DNA of 64,000 nucleotides from Typhlomys cinereus (Eukaryota > Chordata > Mammalia > Rodentia > Platacanthomyidae): the NCBI GenBank assembly GCA_023101885.1, contig JALPQD010000247.1, forward strand, positions 1,751,230 to 1,815,229. The letters are read 5' to 3'. Within the stretch, counting starts at the first letter, position 1, and every line of letters begins with the position of its first letter. The translations under genes and the position numbers were made by a program. The notes beneath the pieces are model-generated. The model searched no databases, was not told the origin of the DNA, and saw only the letters and a program-made list of their open reading frames with translations. Shown piece after piece: positions 47,606 through 59,196 of this stretch.

Positions 47606-48099
47606 CTGGATTCATTAGTCTCTCAAGGTTCCTGTCAACTCTAGATCTGCTTCCGGTAAAGAGGAAGTAACTGCCTGGGTCATTTTATAACCACTTGGTC
47701 CAAAGTACTACAGTTGTGCATCTGATATCTCATTGGATTGTTATACAGCATCTGTTTGGTGGCTGCTTCTAGGTCTTCTGAGCTGTGACTGGCAACAGAA
47801 GCCCAAGACTTCATCAGCAGGGGCCTAATGCTAGCTCGACTGGTTGTTGCTGCTGCTATGCCTGCCACTGCAACGTAACACTAGTCTTTTTATTGCTGTT
47901 TCCCTAATATAGTCATGGTGCCTAATAGTTATATAATGCATAGTATTTTGTGCTATCTGTTGAGAGAAGTTGATGAAATAGGAAATATCAGCCAAGAACT
48001 TCTGCATGCCCCCATCACTGTGTCAGTCCCATCACTTATTCCACGCTTTTCAGTAAGGCCGAGTCCTCCAATTTGGATGCTGGACCCTATCGCCCGTCA

Positions 48100-49000
48100 C
48101 GCCCACAGCTGACAGTTACGTCTCAGGGCTCATATCACCTGTCTATGAGTAGCATTCAACATAAGTGATTGCCTCTTCGTTCTCTACTCTGATTGGCCTC
48201 TTCTTGGTCAGCACTCTTTGGGGTTTCTTCTTTCCTGAGTACTGTTCCTCTTCCAAGCTTTAAACACTATTGTACCCTGTACCTTGATCTTCAGTTCATC
48301 ATCTGTCCATCACCTTCTGATCACCTGTCTACATTCAAAGCCAGAGTCACATCATCATTCCCTTGAATGTATTGACATGCCTAGATTATATTTTCAGCCC
48401 CAACTTCTCCTCTGAACTTCAGACATGGATAATCCATTAGCCACTTGACATTTCCTCTTAATATTCCTTGGTTTCTCTCCAGATGGTTATAAGTCTTTTG
48501 CCCTTTAAAATGTCTAATGTATATTTATCTCGAATTGAAGCATTGATTTCCCTCTCTGCTCCCTCTCCAAGCTGCTCCTCCCACGGTCTTTCCCATCTTG
48601 GGCAAATGGCTTTCTATTATCCCATATATTTGGAATTGTTCATGACTGCTTCTTTGTCTCATATTTCCTGTGAAATTCAATAGTAAATATTACTGATTTT
48701 ACCTTCAAATCGTCACCATCTGTTACCTCTTCCAACTAACCACTTGTGTTTTGATTTATCATAGTGGCTTCAACTTCTGCTCTTGTCCCACAATCCTCCA
48801 TTCTCAAGGCAACAGTTCAAGACTCTTGAAGAAAGTGAAGCCATGTGATGTCACTTCTGTGCTGAAATCTACAAAGACTCTGTCCCTATTGCCTTCATTT
48901 CTTCCCCTCTCTGAATCTAGCAATCGTAGACATCAACTTGAACATGTTCTTGAGTCTGTCCTTTAGCACATACCATCCCTTCTGTCTGTCTGTGTTTTTT
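48100..49000 (+). repeat. Old LINE remnant, L2-like
   Basis: 'tctcctctgaacttcagaca', 'aagctgctcctcccacggtc' with 'tttcccatcttgggcaaatg', and 'accttcaaatcgtcaccatc' appear in the same order as in an ancient mammalian LINE that I associate with L2 ORF2. Heavily diverged. Confidence 0.5.
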
Positions 49001-49164
49001 CTTTACTACAGTAGAAGCCTAAGAGCATATGCTCCACTATTCTGCCGAGGAGAAATTTGAAGAGTCAATGAAAGGGAGGAATTGATTTACCTCTTTCAAT
49101 CTAAGGAATTGGTTACTGACTAGATCGATGAAGACATAAAAATATTTTCTTCTGGCTTATTTTA

Positions 49165-49260
49165 GGTATCTCTCTGTATCCCAGGATAGCCTCAGACTTG
49201 TGATCCTTCTGCCTTGGTTTCCCAAGTTCTAGGATTTAAGTATGAGCTACCATGCTTCTA
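49165..49260 (-). repeat. B1-like SINE fragment (minus strand)
   Basis: 'tctctctgtatcccaggata' and 'gtgatccttctgccttggtt' with 'gagctaccatgct' follow inverse B1. Confidence 0.7.
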
Positions 49261-49347
49261 CTTTTCAGCTTTGATAAGACTTTCTGATTATGTTGTAGGA
49301 AAAGTGGTCTAATATCTGTTACTAGGCATGATAGAGTGACACACTGA

Positions 49348-49411
49348 ATAAAAGAAAGAAAGAGAGGAGAGAGGAGGAAGGAAGGAAGAAAGAAGGGAGG
49401 GAAGGAGAGAG
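49348..49411. repeat. Purine-rich low-complexity (GGAA/GAAA) tract
   Basis: About 60 bp of nearly pure A/G on the plus strand (AAAGAAAGAAAGAGAGGAGA...). Confidence 0.85.
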
Positions 49412-49739
49412 GGTGGTTAATCTCCAAAGTAAAGGGAGCTGAGCAGGGATCAGTCAGTGGTGACATGGGCATTTTTTTTCCCTGTGGGATGCCCCCCATG
49501 CATCCCATCAACACGCTTGTTGGACTGGAAGGTCAGAGATCAGAGTTCAGGAAGGCATGGTTGATTAGATGTTATGATGCAGACCTCCAGCGCGAAGGAC
49601 TGTGTAAGCACTAGCGAGCAAGCCAACCAGTAAACACAGATAAAAGGTATTACAACTCCAGAAACTTCCATAGGGGTAAATAGGGTATTCAGCATGAATA
49701 CATAGAATAGAATTCCACACAAACTTCCCCAGAACTGTA

Positions 49740-50340
49740 AGCAAAACAATTCAAATCTGGGTGAACAATTAAGTCAATTTAATTAGTCAAGTCTTCATTC
49801 TGAATAATTATTCCGGTCCTTCTTAAACTTTTATTTCACTTAAAATATCAAAATTAAATTAAAATCTTTGCCATGAATCTTACATTTTATTAAGACTTTG
49901 CTTACTTAACAATATTTCTGATTATAACTTTGAACTTTGATCATTTTTCACTTTTTTCTCTTAATAATTTTATTCCTACCAATCAATTTTCAGTTTTCAG
50001 TGTTAGAAAAAAAATCAATAGCATTTTCAACATTTAATTTAACTACTGTCAGTTTTGCTTTATTTTGCCTATTTATTGTAATTTGTTATTATAGCAATAG
50101 TTCTTATCAACTATGTATAATAAAAATTATAGTTAAGAAAAACATATTTTTAGCTAAATATTTTTTGTCCCACTCCATTTGTAGAAATTAGTTTCCTAAG
50201 CCTTGTTAGAGGTGAAATGATCACTTTCTGGGCAAAACCACCTTATAATCACATTCAATAATATATAAAGAAAAGAACTTGCCAAATATCTCCCCAAGAT
50301 TTCCTTTCAGAATCTAATTCTTATACTTATTTTGCCAAGA
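49740..50340. other. AT-rich block beside the S1 exon
   Basis: About 600 bp dominated by A/T with many AATT, TTAATT and AATATTT runs and no recognised repeat. It starts about 100 bp into the intron downstream of the S1 exon. It might be a scaffold-attachment-type region; only composition supports this. Confidence 0.45.
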
Positions 50341-50440
50341 ATACATTCCCAAAGAAGAGGGAAAGTTTAGACGTCAACACTTGATAATGTCCTCTTATAA
50401 CCATGGAAGGAGAGAGTGAAAGATAGAGTGGCAGACTTAC

Positions 50441-50657
50441 CTAAGACCCACTTCATGATGAGCATTTCTGTCCAGGAGAACTGTGTGGTTTTCACCCTGA
50501 AGATCTGCTTGGGGTAGTCTGTGAAGGTTTCATTAGGCAGAGTTTTAACGCCCTCAAATCGATCCGATGCATTTACCACTAACAATCCCAGGAAGATTGT
50601 GAAGGACACCGCGTGGGCTACAAACTTCATGAAAGGGCTCCTCAGAGTTCGTCCTAG
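50441..50657 (-). CDS. Trpc7: Trpc7 exon: S1, first extracellular loop, start of S2 (72 aa)
   Basis: This 217-bp exon has a TTTCCAG|CTAGG acceptor and a TTAG|GTAAG donor. It enters in phase 0 and leaves in phase 1. The peptide starts [13 protein letters not shown]1 is the hydrophobic run [16 protein letters not shown]. The S1-S2 extracellular segment follows and carries two N-glycosylation sequons, NAS (in VVNASDRF) and NET (in [10 protein letters not shown]). The exon ends [14 protein letters not shown], the beginning of S2. The [11 protein letters not shown] stretch just before S1 is near-invariant in TRPC3/6/7. The region around this exon is poor in repeats and, on its 3' (left) side, strongly AT-rich. 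No oddity in the reading frame or splice sites. Confidence 0.98.
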
Positions 50658-50790
50658 CTGGAAACAAAGTGTGTACAAGACAAGTTAACCCGGAAGCTCT
50701 AGGTGGATATGGGTCACTCTTTACAGCATAGATTTATCCCATGGACACAAAATTTAAGCAGAGAATCATTTTTGACAGACACTGCCAAGC

Positions 50791-50793
50791 ATT

Positions 50794-50825
<32 letters not shown>

Positions 50826-50834
50826 TTTTTTTTT
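50791..50834. repeat. (TTTC)n simple repeat with T-run
   Basis: Eight CTTT-type units followed by ten or more T, 130 bp upstream (gene sense) of the S1 exon's acceptor. Confidence 0.93.
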
Positions 50835-52046
50835 GCCTATGTGAGATGCTACTTGACAAGATCCATTTCTAATGATTTCATTGTTTTTTTTTTCTTCTTC
50901 TTTCAAAGTCTCAGGGAGAAAAGCTGAGACTAAGGAGTAGAATGTGAAGATATAAAATCAATTCACCACAAGTCATATGGATGTGATTTTATGCCCTTCA
51001 AATCTGACAAAATAATATCTGAATAGAGTCCACAATTTGAAAAGTCCACTTTGGGTGTTCTCTGTTGCTGCCTTCCCTATTTACTTGGACTTTATGCTCG
51101 GTGTGTCTGTTTCAGCCTTTCTGTGTATCGGTACATTTACTTAAAGTTCTTTCTACATTGCTGCCAGGCATGACTTTAGCTGTGCTCCTGTAAATTTGAC
51201 ACGAAGTTTGATATTTATATTTAAGAATTTCTCTTTCTGACTCATTTTCAACTCGGGAATTATTTACTTTTCTGGCATGAAGAACACATTCTGGACCAAG
51301 GCAATAGAATCACAAGCTCAAGCCAGCCCAGGATACATAACAAGAACCTGTCTGAAAAACAGAAATCTGATTTTATGGCAGGATGTTTACATAAAGAAAT
51401 CTTATATCCTACTGTTATGAAATTTATTTTATATATATTTATTTTCATTTTGGCCTGTTTATTTGTCTGATTGTTCATATGAATCTGAAATGATCCAAAA
51501 GTTGTCTTATTAGAGAGCAAGCATTAGTCCATCTTCTCTAAGGGCACTCCATTTAAAGACCACGGAGATCTTGAAGATCAAATTAGAGGCTGTATACTAA
51601 GTCCTTCCTCTGTTGATGGGCTCTCCTAGGGCCCTTCTGGGTCATTTTCCTTCACCTGAGACATACTACAAAGGTAAAGGAATGATTCTGAAGCTAGGTC
51701 TCTTCTCAGGAGTCAATATTCAGTTGTCACCAGTGGCTGATTAACTGATCTTTACATTTTGCCTGTTAAGGAGACCTGGAGTGAAATGTCACCCAGGAGA
51801 CAGAGTATTTGTCCAATAGAAGATCAGTTATAAGGGCTTCTCAAGGTAAAATTTCCCTGATTATGACTCTGTTCAACATAACATTTATAAATTAGATGAC
51901 TTGATGATGTTCTTTTAATGTGCTTTGCTATGAGAATTATCCACTTTGATTCTAGTTATTAGTGTAATGTGATTTATGACTGTCCTGATGACATTGAATT
52001 GAAATTTTATAAAAAGCTGTTTTTTGTCTGTTTTTGAAAATCCACA

Positions 52047-52184
52047 ATTGGGTTTGTGAGATGGCTCAGTGAGTGAAAGTGCCTATGTGCAAACCTGGTG
52101 ACCTATGTTCGATTCCCAGGGTCCTCACAATGGAAGGAGAGACTAAACTTCTGAAGTGCTCTCTACTAGCCACATGTGTGGTGA

Positions 52185-52218
<34 letters not shown>

Positions 52219-52258
52219 ATCTGTCTCTCTTAAATAAATAAATGAAATATTTTAAGAA
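52047..52258 (+). repeat. B2/B3-like tRNA-derived SINE
   Basis: Head 'gtgagatggctcagtgagtg' (box A) and 'tatgttcgattcccagggtc' (box B, GTTCGATTCC) are well preserved. The body ends in (CT)n (52183-52218) and a TAAATAAATAAATGAAA tail. Confidence 0.88.
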
Positions 52259-52486
52259 ATCCACAGTTAAGGACCACTCATTAGGATCCCTGATTATGTT
52301 GAAAGTCACCTTAATCCACATGCATATTGTCATATGATACTAGAAATAACTTTAGAAATATAAAGACACTTGTCTGAAGACCACAGACATGTACCTTACA
52401 ATGAGCATTTTTATATTCTCTCATGTTTTAATTTATTATATGTAACTATCTCACTGTATATAGTGGCTTTAGAGTATTTATTATTT

Positions 52487-52487
52487 G

Positions 52488-52518
<31 letters not shown>

Positions 52519-52519
52519 A
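52487..52519. repeat. (GT)n microsatellite
   Basis: About 16 GT units with one TT interruption. Confidence 0.93.
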
Positions 52520-53164
52520 CAAAAGATTTCAATCCCTTAATTCAGAGTATTTCTTTATTAGGAAGATGTATTAGTTTTGGAATTCAGAGATTAAGTGTAA
52601 GAACAAATACAACATCTCATATCAGTTCAGTAAAATTAAGATACAATGAATTAGGCCATGTCACCCTCTGATTTATGTGGCACTGGAAAGCTAGTTTGAA
52701 CTTTCATTTTAGTTGATGGTGTTGCCATCTTGGAATACTGTTTTCTGAACACCTGACCTTGGATGTTTTCATGAATCCAGAGGGCATCCTTATCACATTG
52801 TTCCTTGTTTCTGTCTAGAGCTTGGAAGATAAGGGGGAAGCATTGCTGCAGAGAGGACAGAGAACCGGGCCATAGGAAGGAGGAGCAGGGGACAGGGCTA
52901 TCAGAACTCGTGTTGCCCAGAAATTATCAAATATTAATAAAATTCTAAGAAAGAAGACAAATCTATGAAAATCAGTATGTTTACTGAAAGTGTAATAGAA
53001 AGAAAACTCTAACAATGTTACCCTACTATGTTTCCACTTGATGTAGCCTGTGGGGAGGAAAATGAGATTCAAAATCAAGGATCCTCTCCTCTTGGGATTT
53101 GGATGTCTGTTTTTAGCTGATGAATCTTGATAAAGAGCAACTGAGATCTAATCTTTTTAACATC

Positions 53165-53372
53165 TTTGTTTTCATCCTTTCTCTTTCTTTTTCTCTTTGC
53201 CTACTTCCTCCCTCCCTCCATTCCTTTCACTTTCCCTCCCCCCTCCCTTTCCTCCCTCCCTCCCTCCCTCCTTCCGTCCATCCTTCCCTCCTTCTTCCTT
53301 TCTTTTCCTTCCTTCCCTCCTTCCCTCCCTCCCTCCTTCTTTCTTTCTTTCTTTCTTTCTTTCTTCTTCTTT

Positions 53373-53408
<36 letters not shown>

Positions 53409-53660
53409 TTTCTTTTTCTTTCTTCTTTCTTTCTTTCTTTCTTTTCTTTCTTTCTTTCTCTCTTTCTTCTTCTCTTCTCTCTTCCTTTCCATCTCTCCGC
53501 TCCCTCCTCCCTCTCTCCCTCCTTCCCTCTCTCCCTCTTTCCCTCTCTCTCTCCTCCTTCCCTCCTTCCCTCCTTCCCACTCCCACTCTCCCTCTCTCTC
53601 TTTCTCTCTCTCTTTCTCTTTCTCTCTTTCTCTCTCTCTCTCTCTCTTTCTCTCTCTTTC
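53165..53660. repeat. Long polypyrimidine tract (plus strand)
   Basis: Nearly 500 bp of C/T with almost no purine: mixed (CCCT)n, (CTTT)n, (CCTT)n and (CT)n blocks. In Trpc7 sense it is polypurine. Large Ser/Phe/Leu-rich (plus) and Glu/Arg/Lys-rich (minus) open frames here result from the composition only. Confidence 0.97.
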
Positions 53661-54089
53661 CTGAAGTAGGCTGATTTCAAACTCATGACTGTCCTCCTGC
53701 CTCAACTGAACATTCTTCTTTAACTTTAAGAAGCACATGAATGTTAGAGTTATAGAATAGTGTCCTTGATTTAGCTTTAAGCAGATTGTGGTCTTGGATC
53801 CTCAGGGACGGACACCTGCTTTTACTGATTACTGTTTTCCATGCTAGTGTGTCCTCAACCTTAACCACAATTGCATCTCTCTCATCAAGTACTACCCTCA
53901 TTTTGATAGGTGTCAGTGGTCTCAAGCAAAGCCCAGTTTACAAGTTAAAAAGTGAACCTTGGCAAAAACATCCCTAAAAGAAGCAGGCACACTTTAAAGG
54001 TCTAATGGTTCTTCAGCATTATAGAAATATTTGTTAAATTAGTGTCAGATTCCTGAATGCTCCCTTGAAATCCTATGCTGACATGTCCA

Positions 54090-54230
54090 GCATAGCCAGC
54101 CTGCTGGTGGTGGAAGCCTACAGTCCCAGAACTCAAGAGACAGAAGCAGGAGGATTAGGAGTCTGAGATCAGCCTGGGCTGCATAGTGAGCTCCAAGCCA
54201 GGCTTGCAGGAGGCTGTGTCTTTAAAAACT
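54090..54230 (+). repeat. B1-like SINE
   Basis: 'ggtggtggaagcctacagtc', 'agacagaagcaggaggatta' and 'cctgggctgcatagtgagct' are the B1/7SL order. Confidence 0.8.
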
Positions 54231-55869
54231 CAGGGATCTTCCCTTTCGCAATGAAGGGCGTCTTTAGAGGTTTGAAATCCACCCTGTGAAGCCACACTTT
54301 CATCTAGCAGGTGGAAAAGTTGCTTAGTAGGAAGGGCATTTATCAGGGTCTTCTGTGGCAAGTTCAGCCAACTCTAAAGTTTGAATCAAGCCCATTAGTC
54401 AGGAGTTAAGCTGACTGCTTATTAGGGATTGAAGGTTGTAATACTGATGCTGTAATTAGAGAGTTGTGTGAGCATGTAGGTGCAAACATGCATCTATGTA
54501 GTGACCAAAGACAAATCTCTGACACCATAGACCCTAAATTTATTTTTAGCAATTTAATCCCTTAGTGGTTAGTTTCTATTATGAAGTGGGAATGAAAATA
54601 TTAATCTCTGTAGGGCTGACAGAGACAAGGAATGATGTATCATCATCCACGAAGCAGTTAAAACATGAACATGGTAGTTTATACCTCATTGTGTGATACT
54701 GAGGGGATGAGGGAATCCCATTAAGGAGAAAAGGGACTGATTCTGGGAGCTCTGTGTCTTTATGCCACGAGCCCATTGAGCCCAGTAGTAGTATCAGCTT
54801 TGTGCAAGACCATGCTGGACCCTATAGGTGATGGAGACCAAACAGTGACGAGAGTTGATCTTTCCCTTCAAAACCTCTGATTTCCTACAGGGGAGAGAGA
54901 CAGTGTGTTGGGGAGTAACATCACAGGGTTCAGGCTGTACTCAACCAAGTGACAGCCACTGGGCCTCTTACATCTTATCTGACAGCTGATGAACTGTCCT
55001 TTTGAATTGGGAAACAGAAATGGTGGTAATGAATAAATGTCAGTGCACAAAGTTTCACTCCCTGGTCATGATTCAATTGTATCATGATTTTCCATTATGT
55101 AGTGTAGCTCTCTGGTATGAACAGCTGTGGGAAATGTACTGTCCTCTCCCAGACTGTGTGGATAGAGGATTCCTGTTTGAAATCATAAGCTGTGGCAGGC
55201 AAAGCTGTCTACTCACACACTCTTTTCTCATGGGACATGGAGTGGGGCACTGAGTTTGCTGTTCTTTCAAGCAAGAGTTATGTAGCACTGAGGACTGATG
55301 GACTGCCTACTACAAAGATACCAGGTTGGCTTCTGGAGTCATTTATAACTTCCCCCGTCTGATTTCTGGAGCTAATCTGGGGGATAACTGTACAATGAAG
55401 GTTAGCAGGTAATGGAGGAGGTAATTCCTCTCACACTTGTAATCAGATTTGTGCAGTTCTTTAACATTTTCACAATGTTGACACCATTCTACCTGCTGTT
55501 GAGACATTACGCAAGACTTCAGCAACGGAATAGGAAAGGATGGAAAGCAGGCTAATTGGTCACGAAGACCCCTTGGCACTGGGACCCGTACTGAGAGGCA
55601 AAGGACCTAGGAAAGACTTAATTATATACCTCTGTTTGTAAGAACTCACTGGTCTCACACTGACCAGACTGCAGCCACATGGTGGTGTAGCCACGGTGAG
55701 AAATAATGAGCAAACTGGTTCTGTTTTCCTAACCTGACAAACCCATCCCTGGTTCAGTGTCTGGCCTGTTCATCATTTCTATATGCCCATCACTTGCTTA
55801 TGTTCTTTTGCTGATGTATTAGTGAGTTCAACTTCCATTGAACACTCCTAGCTTTATAATGTCCTTATT

Positions 55870-56580
55870 TAACTGTTTTTCTTAAGGACTCAGAGAAACT
55901 TAAAATCTAATAATAGAATTGAGCAGCCTTAGAAACTCGAGAGGAAATTAGGAACGAGTCTGTGTTTACAGGCTAATCAAATAATCTCAGTGCTCCTCAT
56001 AGTCCCTAAATGAAGACAGCAGCTGCTAGGAAGTCTACGCACCATTACGTTGGCAGCGGAACTTCTAGCTTTTACTAGCTGGTGATGGACGCTTGCCAGT
56101 TGAAGTTTGGCAGTGATATTTTGCAAATGCAGTTACAAAGGAATATAGAGGTGTAATAGTTTAGCTGGGACCTAATAATGCCATTAGAACACGGAATCCC
56201 TGGACTAATGCATTTCTTTCCTGAAATTATAGAAATAGATATAAGGGCAATGACCTCATTGGAAGAGGTAGATCAGCCTATGAATAGATTTATACACAGT
56301 GGCCCCCTTCCTGGGAGGACCCGATATTCTGCACATCAGGAGCCCTTGACAAAGGCTGGCTTTGTCACACGAAGAGCTGACCTCTCTGTAATTCCCAGTA
56401 ATATCTTTGTCAAACTTGAAAAGAATTTTTTTTTCCAAGTGGGAAAAGAAAGACTAAAAATATCTTGACTGTTTTATGTGTCCTTTAGCTGCCTTGAAGC
56501 AAACTTGACAAGCACTTTAATGAGGGACTCTTCCCTTGTCATGAGCAGTGCCACCTGAATCATTTCACGAAGAGTTGTCA
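55870..56580. promoter_or_regulatory. Repeat-free AT-leaning block (candidate non-coding element)
   Basis: No repeat is recognised over about 700 bp. It is rich in TAAT cores and CATT motifs (for example GCTAATCAAATAATC and CTAATGCATTTC). A 96-codon plus-strand open frame (56178-56468) lies in it, but has no recognisable domain. Regulatory status is a guess from the lack of repeats and motif content. Confidence 0.2.
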
Positions 56581-57502
56581 CTCACATGCCCCCCCTCCCC
56601 CATGCACTAAGTTCAAACTCAGAACCTAGTAAGTACACATAAGTGCCAAGTGGTATAATGATCAGCTTGTATTTATGTGAGTGCTTTATTTTTTCAGCCT
56701 AAATCTTGGGAGTACCAAATATCAATCAGACAAATATCTGAAAAAAGAAGAGGAAATCCCAGTCCATGGGCCCAATCTTCATGTAACAATTTCCTCTGGA
56801 ATGTTTCAGAAGATTACTATAGGTATGACCCCTGTGTCCTATGGGTATATTAACTTCTTGGATTTACTGGGCCCAAGAAACCCCAGGATGGTCTCCCTTG
56901 GACACATAGTTTTAGCTTGAGCATATGCATATATTTACCACGATTCTTCTCAAACTGCCATTAAGTTAAAAAAATTGACTAGTGACTAACATGTCTGAAT
57001 GTCTTTCCATAAACCAGACAGACAAAGGAACACTAGCATGCTAGGTGGCGGGTGCTCCTGGTTCCAGGATTCTGGAAGCTGTCACATTTGGCTTTGCTGC
57101 AACAGGGAGAACGGACTGCATTCTTCTCATAATGTTGTTCTTTCAATAACAGAGTCTAGAGTTAATTCTAAGGCTCAGAACTAACTTCTCAGAGAGAGAG
57201 AGACAAGTGTTCCACACCTTGCAGGCTCTGGGTAAGGAGATGGGTTCAACTTGCATCACAGATTAGGTGACCTGCTCCTGAAACCAAAGCCGGCAGCAAT
57301 CCTGCCCTAATCCAGGAACTTCTTTGCAAGTGATAGTGATCTGACCTGCACAGCCCACCAAAAAGGACAGAAAACATTTGCTTTGCTTACATTGGAATTA
57401 TTTGAAGACTTTTGACTTAGACATACAGAGCATGAAGCAGGCAAGGAAATAAAGATCTCAATGGATGCTAAAGTTAAATGTGTTCAATTTTAAGGTTTTT
57501 TT

Positions 57503-57774
57503 TCTTTGTGTGTGTGTGTGTGTGTGTATGTGTTTTGTGTGTGAGTAAGTGTGCATGTGTGTGCATCAATTGAATGAGTGTGACTGTAGAGGCTCAAGGG
57601 CGACACCAGAATCATCCTGGATGGCTCTACTTCTTATTGCTTTGCTCTGGGGATTTCTCAGGCTCTGCCTTCCAAGGTTAGAATTACAGGCCACCACTGT
57701 AACTGCCTGGCATTTTTAATGAGATCTGGGGATCTGTTTACAAGACAAATATTTTAACCCCCCTTCCAGTCTTA
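57503..57774 (-). repeat. tRNA-derived SINE (copy 7)
   Basis: A (GT)n tail (57507-57528) is followed by 'tgtagaggctcaagggcgac', 'attgctttgctctggggatt', 'ctgcctggcatttttaatga' and a diverged inverse head 'aaccccccttccagtc'. Confidence 0.85.
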
Positions 57775-58189
57775 GTGTTTTCATTTTTAACATGATTCTA
57801 CAGAAAAAAGAGCTCGAGGTCCTGCTTCTCTCTGGGACCCCTCGCCTACACTGAGAAGGTCAGTTCACTGCCTGGCTGCTTCCGTGGCCTCAGCAATAGC
57901 CCGAGTTGTTTTTGATCTGAGTTCCTATCCATGTATTTGACTGGAGGTTCAAGTCCATATTCAAACTGAGGTGACATAGTGACATCTTTAGTATTTGCAT
58001 TACTGATCAAAATTTCCGTGGACTCAGTCTCACTTGACAGTTTTTCCCTATTGAATGTTGAATACCTGAGCTTAACTCTTTTTGAACTCTAACTCAGAAA
58101 AATGAAATTTGGGAGCCTTTAGAGACATTCTTTTAAAACCTGAGAATCACATTAGCTGGTTGGTGACACCGCCCTGGCCCTGGAACTGG

Positions 58190-58600
58190 GGTGGGTGACA
58201 AGGCTCGTGCTTCTACAGCTTAGGCTTAGTGGCTGGGCAGAGGGAAAGGGCGGCAGCAGCTGCGCAGGCCCGAGGCACTGCTGCTTCTACGCCCCGTTGC
58301 CCCTGCCCACTTGGCACTCTTTAGGGAAGGATCTAGCCCTGGGCCTTTTGGGCTGTTCTTGCTTTGTCCTTTGCCCTCTTGCAGCCTAAGCAATTGCCTG
58401 CATGGGCCAGAGCCTCGTGATGCCGACCAGACTCATGAGGAAGGTGTCGCACTGGGTCTGCAGTGGTCCGGTACGACCCATGCTTGAGTCTCAGCCTCTC
58501 TTTATTTCTCACTTCTGAGCCGGCTTCATGACGCATACCTGCTGTAACGTCCTTGGGGGATGAAATGAGCAACTCCAAGAAGACTGCAGCGAAGAGAAAA
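58190..58600. other. CpG-enriched patch without recognised gene
   Basis: Contains a higher CpG density than the rest of the window (GGGCGGCAGCAGCTGCGCAG, GGTGTCGCACTGGG, GGTCCGGTACGACCC). A 38-codon plus-strand frame starts at ATG 58402 and a 108-codon minus-strand frame overlaps; neither resembles a protein I know. It could be a degraded processed pseudogene or a regulatory patch. Confidence 0.3.
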
Positions 58601-58842
58601 CGCTCAAGAAGTGTTAGCTGTCTCTGCCATGCCGTAATTACCACATGGAGTTTGACCATGTGCTTGACACACCACAGTTAGTAGAGGAAAGGTGTTCTCA
58701 TTCTCTCTCTCTTTTGTTGTCTACTTTGATTGTGCTCATGTGGTAAAAAGTTACCATTTCATCCCCCCTCTCTTTTTAAAAAGCAAGGTTTGACATTTTC
58801 CTCCTTATGCGGTCTTCTATTTTTACTATATCAGGACTCTTC

Positions 58843-58977
58843 TTTCCTTCCTTCCTTCCTTCCTTCCTTCCTTCCTTCCTTCCTTCCTTCCTTCCTTCCT
58901 TCCTTCCTTCCTTCCTTCCTTCCTTCCTTCCTTCCTTCCTTCCTTCCTTCCTTCCTTCCTTCCTTCCTTCCTTCCTT
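58843..58977. repeat. (TTCC)n array, about 33 units ((GGAA)n in Trpc7 sense)
   Basis: 135 bp of nearly perfect TTCC repeats followed by a T-run to 58987. It lies about 220 bp inside the intron downstream of the pre-S1 exon. It generates spurious repetitive frames (FLPS and KEGR types). Confidence 0.98.
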
Positions 58978-58999
58978 TTTTTTTTTTGTTCTTTCTTTG

Positions 59000-59075
59000 T
59001 AGTTCTAGGAATCAAATTCAGCTCCTTCAGATGCCAGGCAAGTGCTTTACCACCGAGCTACCTCCCCAGCTCAAC
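59000..59075 (-). repeat. ID-type SINE head (minus strand)
   Basis: 'ctaggaatcaaattcagctc' and 'aagtgctttaccaccgagct' followed by 'acctccccagct' are the inverse of an ID-type head. It adjoins the TTCC array, which may have grown from its tail. Confidence 0.75.
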
Positions 59076-59196
59076 CTTTACACTGAAGCAATAGCCAGCA
59101 AAGACCTTCTGTTGACTGGAAGGAAATGTACTTCAGGTCACACTAAGAACAGAGAAGAAATAACTGCCAACGACATGCACCTTAAGCAGTCTGTAC

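Larger units (their letters stand above)
34216..50440 (-). other. Trpc7: Trpc7 intron (16.2 kb) between the S1 exon and the S3 exon
   Basis: The largest intron in the window. It holds a 692-bp minus-strand L1 tail (34737-35428), two tRNA-type SINEs (36541, 38504), MIR/L2 pieces, the 6.2-kb plus-strand L1 (40582-46805), a B2-like SINE (47470), an L2-like old LINE (48100-49000), a B1-like fragment (49165) and a strongly AT-rich block (49740-50340) beside the S1 exon. Confidence 0.85.
50658..59196 (-). other. Trpc7: Trpc7 intron (8.5 kb) between the pre-S1 exon and the S1 exon
   Basis: Contains (TTTC)n, a B2/B3-like SINE (52047), a (GT)n, the long pyrimidine tract 53165-53660, a B1-like SINE (54090), a tRNA-type SINE (57503), a CpG-enriched patch (58190-58600), and the (TTCC)n array 58843-58977 with an adjoining ID-like head. 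54240-57490 is largely repeat-free and shows no gene. Confidence 0.85.

Noticed and set aside
53120..53738. Very long Ser/Phe/Leu-rich plus-strand and Glu/Lys/Arg-rich minus-strand open frames (up to 188 codons)
   Set aside because: They are produced by a pure pyrimidine/purine tract that rarely forms stop codons. Overlapping frames are open in several phases on both strands, which shows composition and not coding.
56178..56468. 96-codon plus-strand open frame
   Set aside because: No recognisable domain, no splice or promoter context, and antisense to Trpc7. A chance frame is the simplest reading.
58730..59094. Repetitive FLPS/KEGR frames of 79-95 codons
   Set aside because: Direct translations of the TTCC microsatellite and its flanks.
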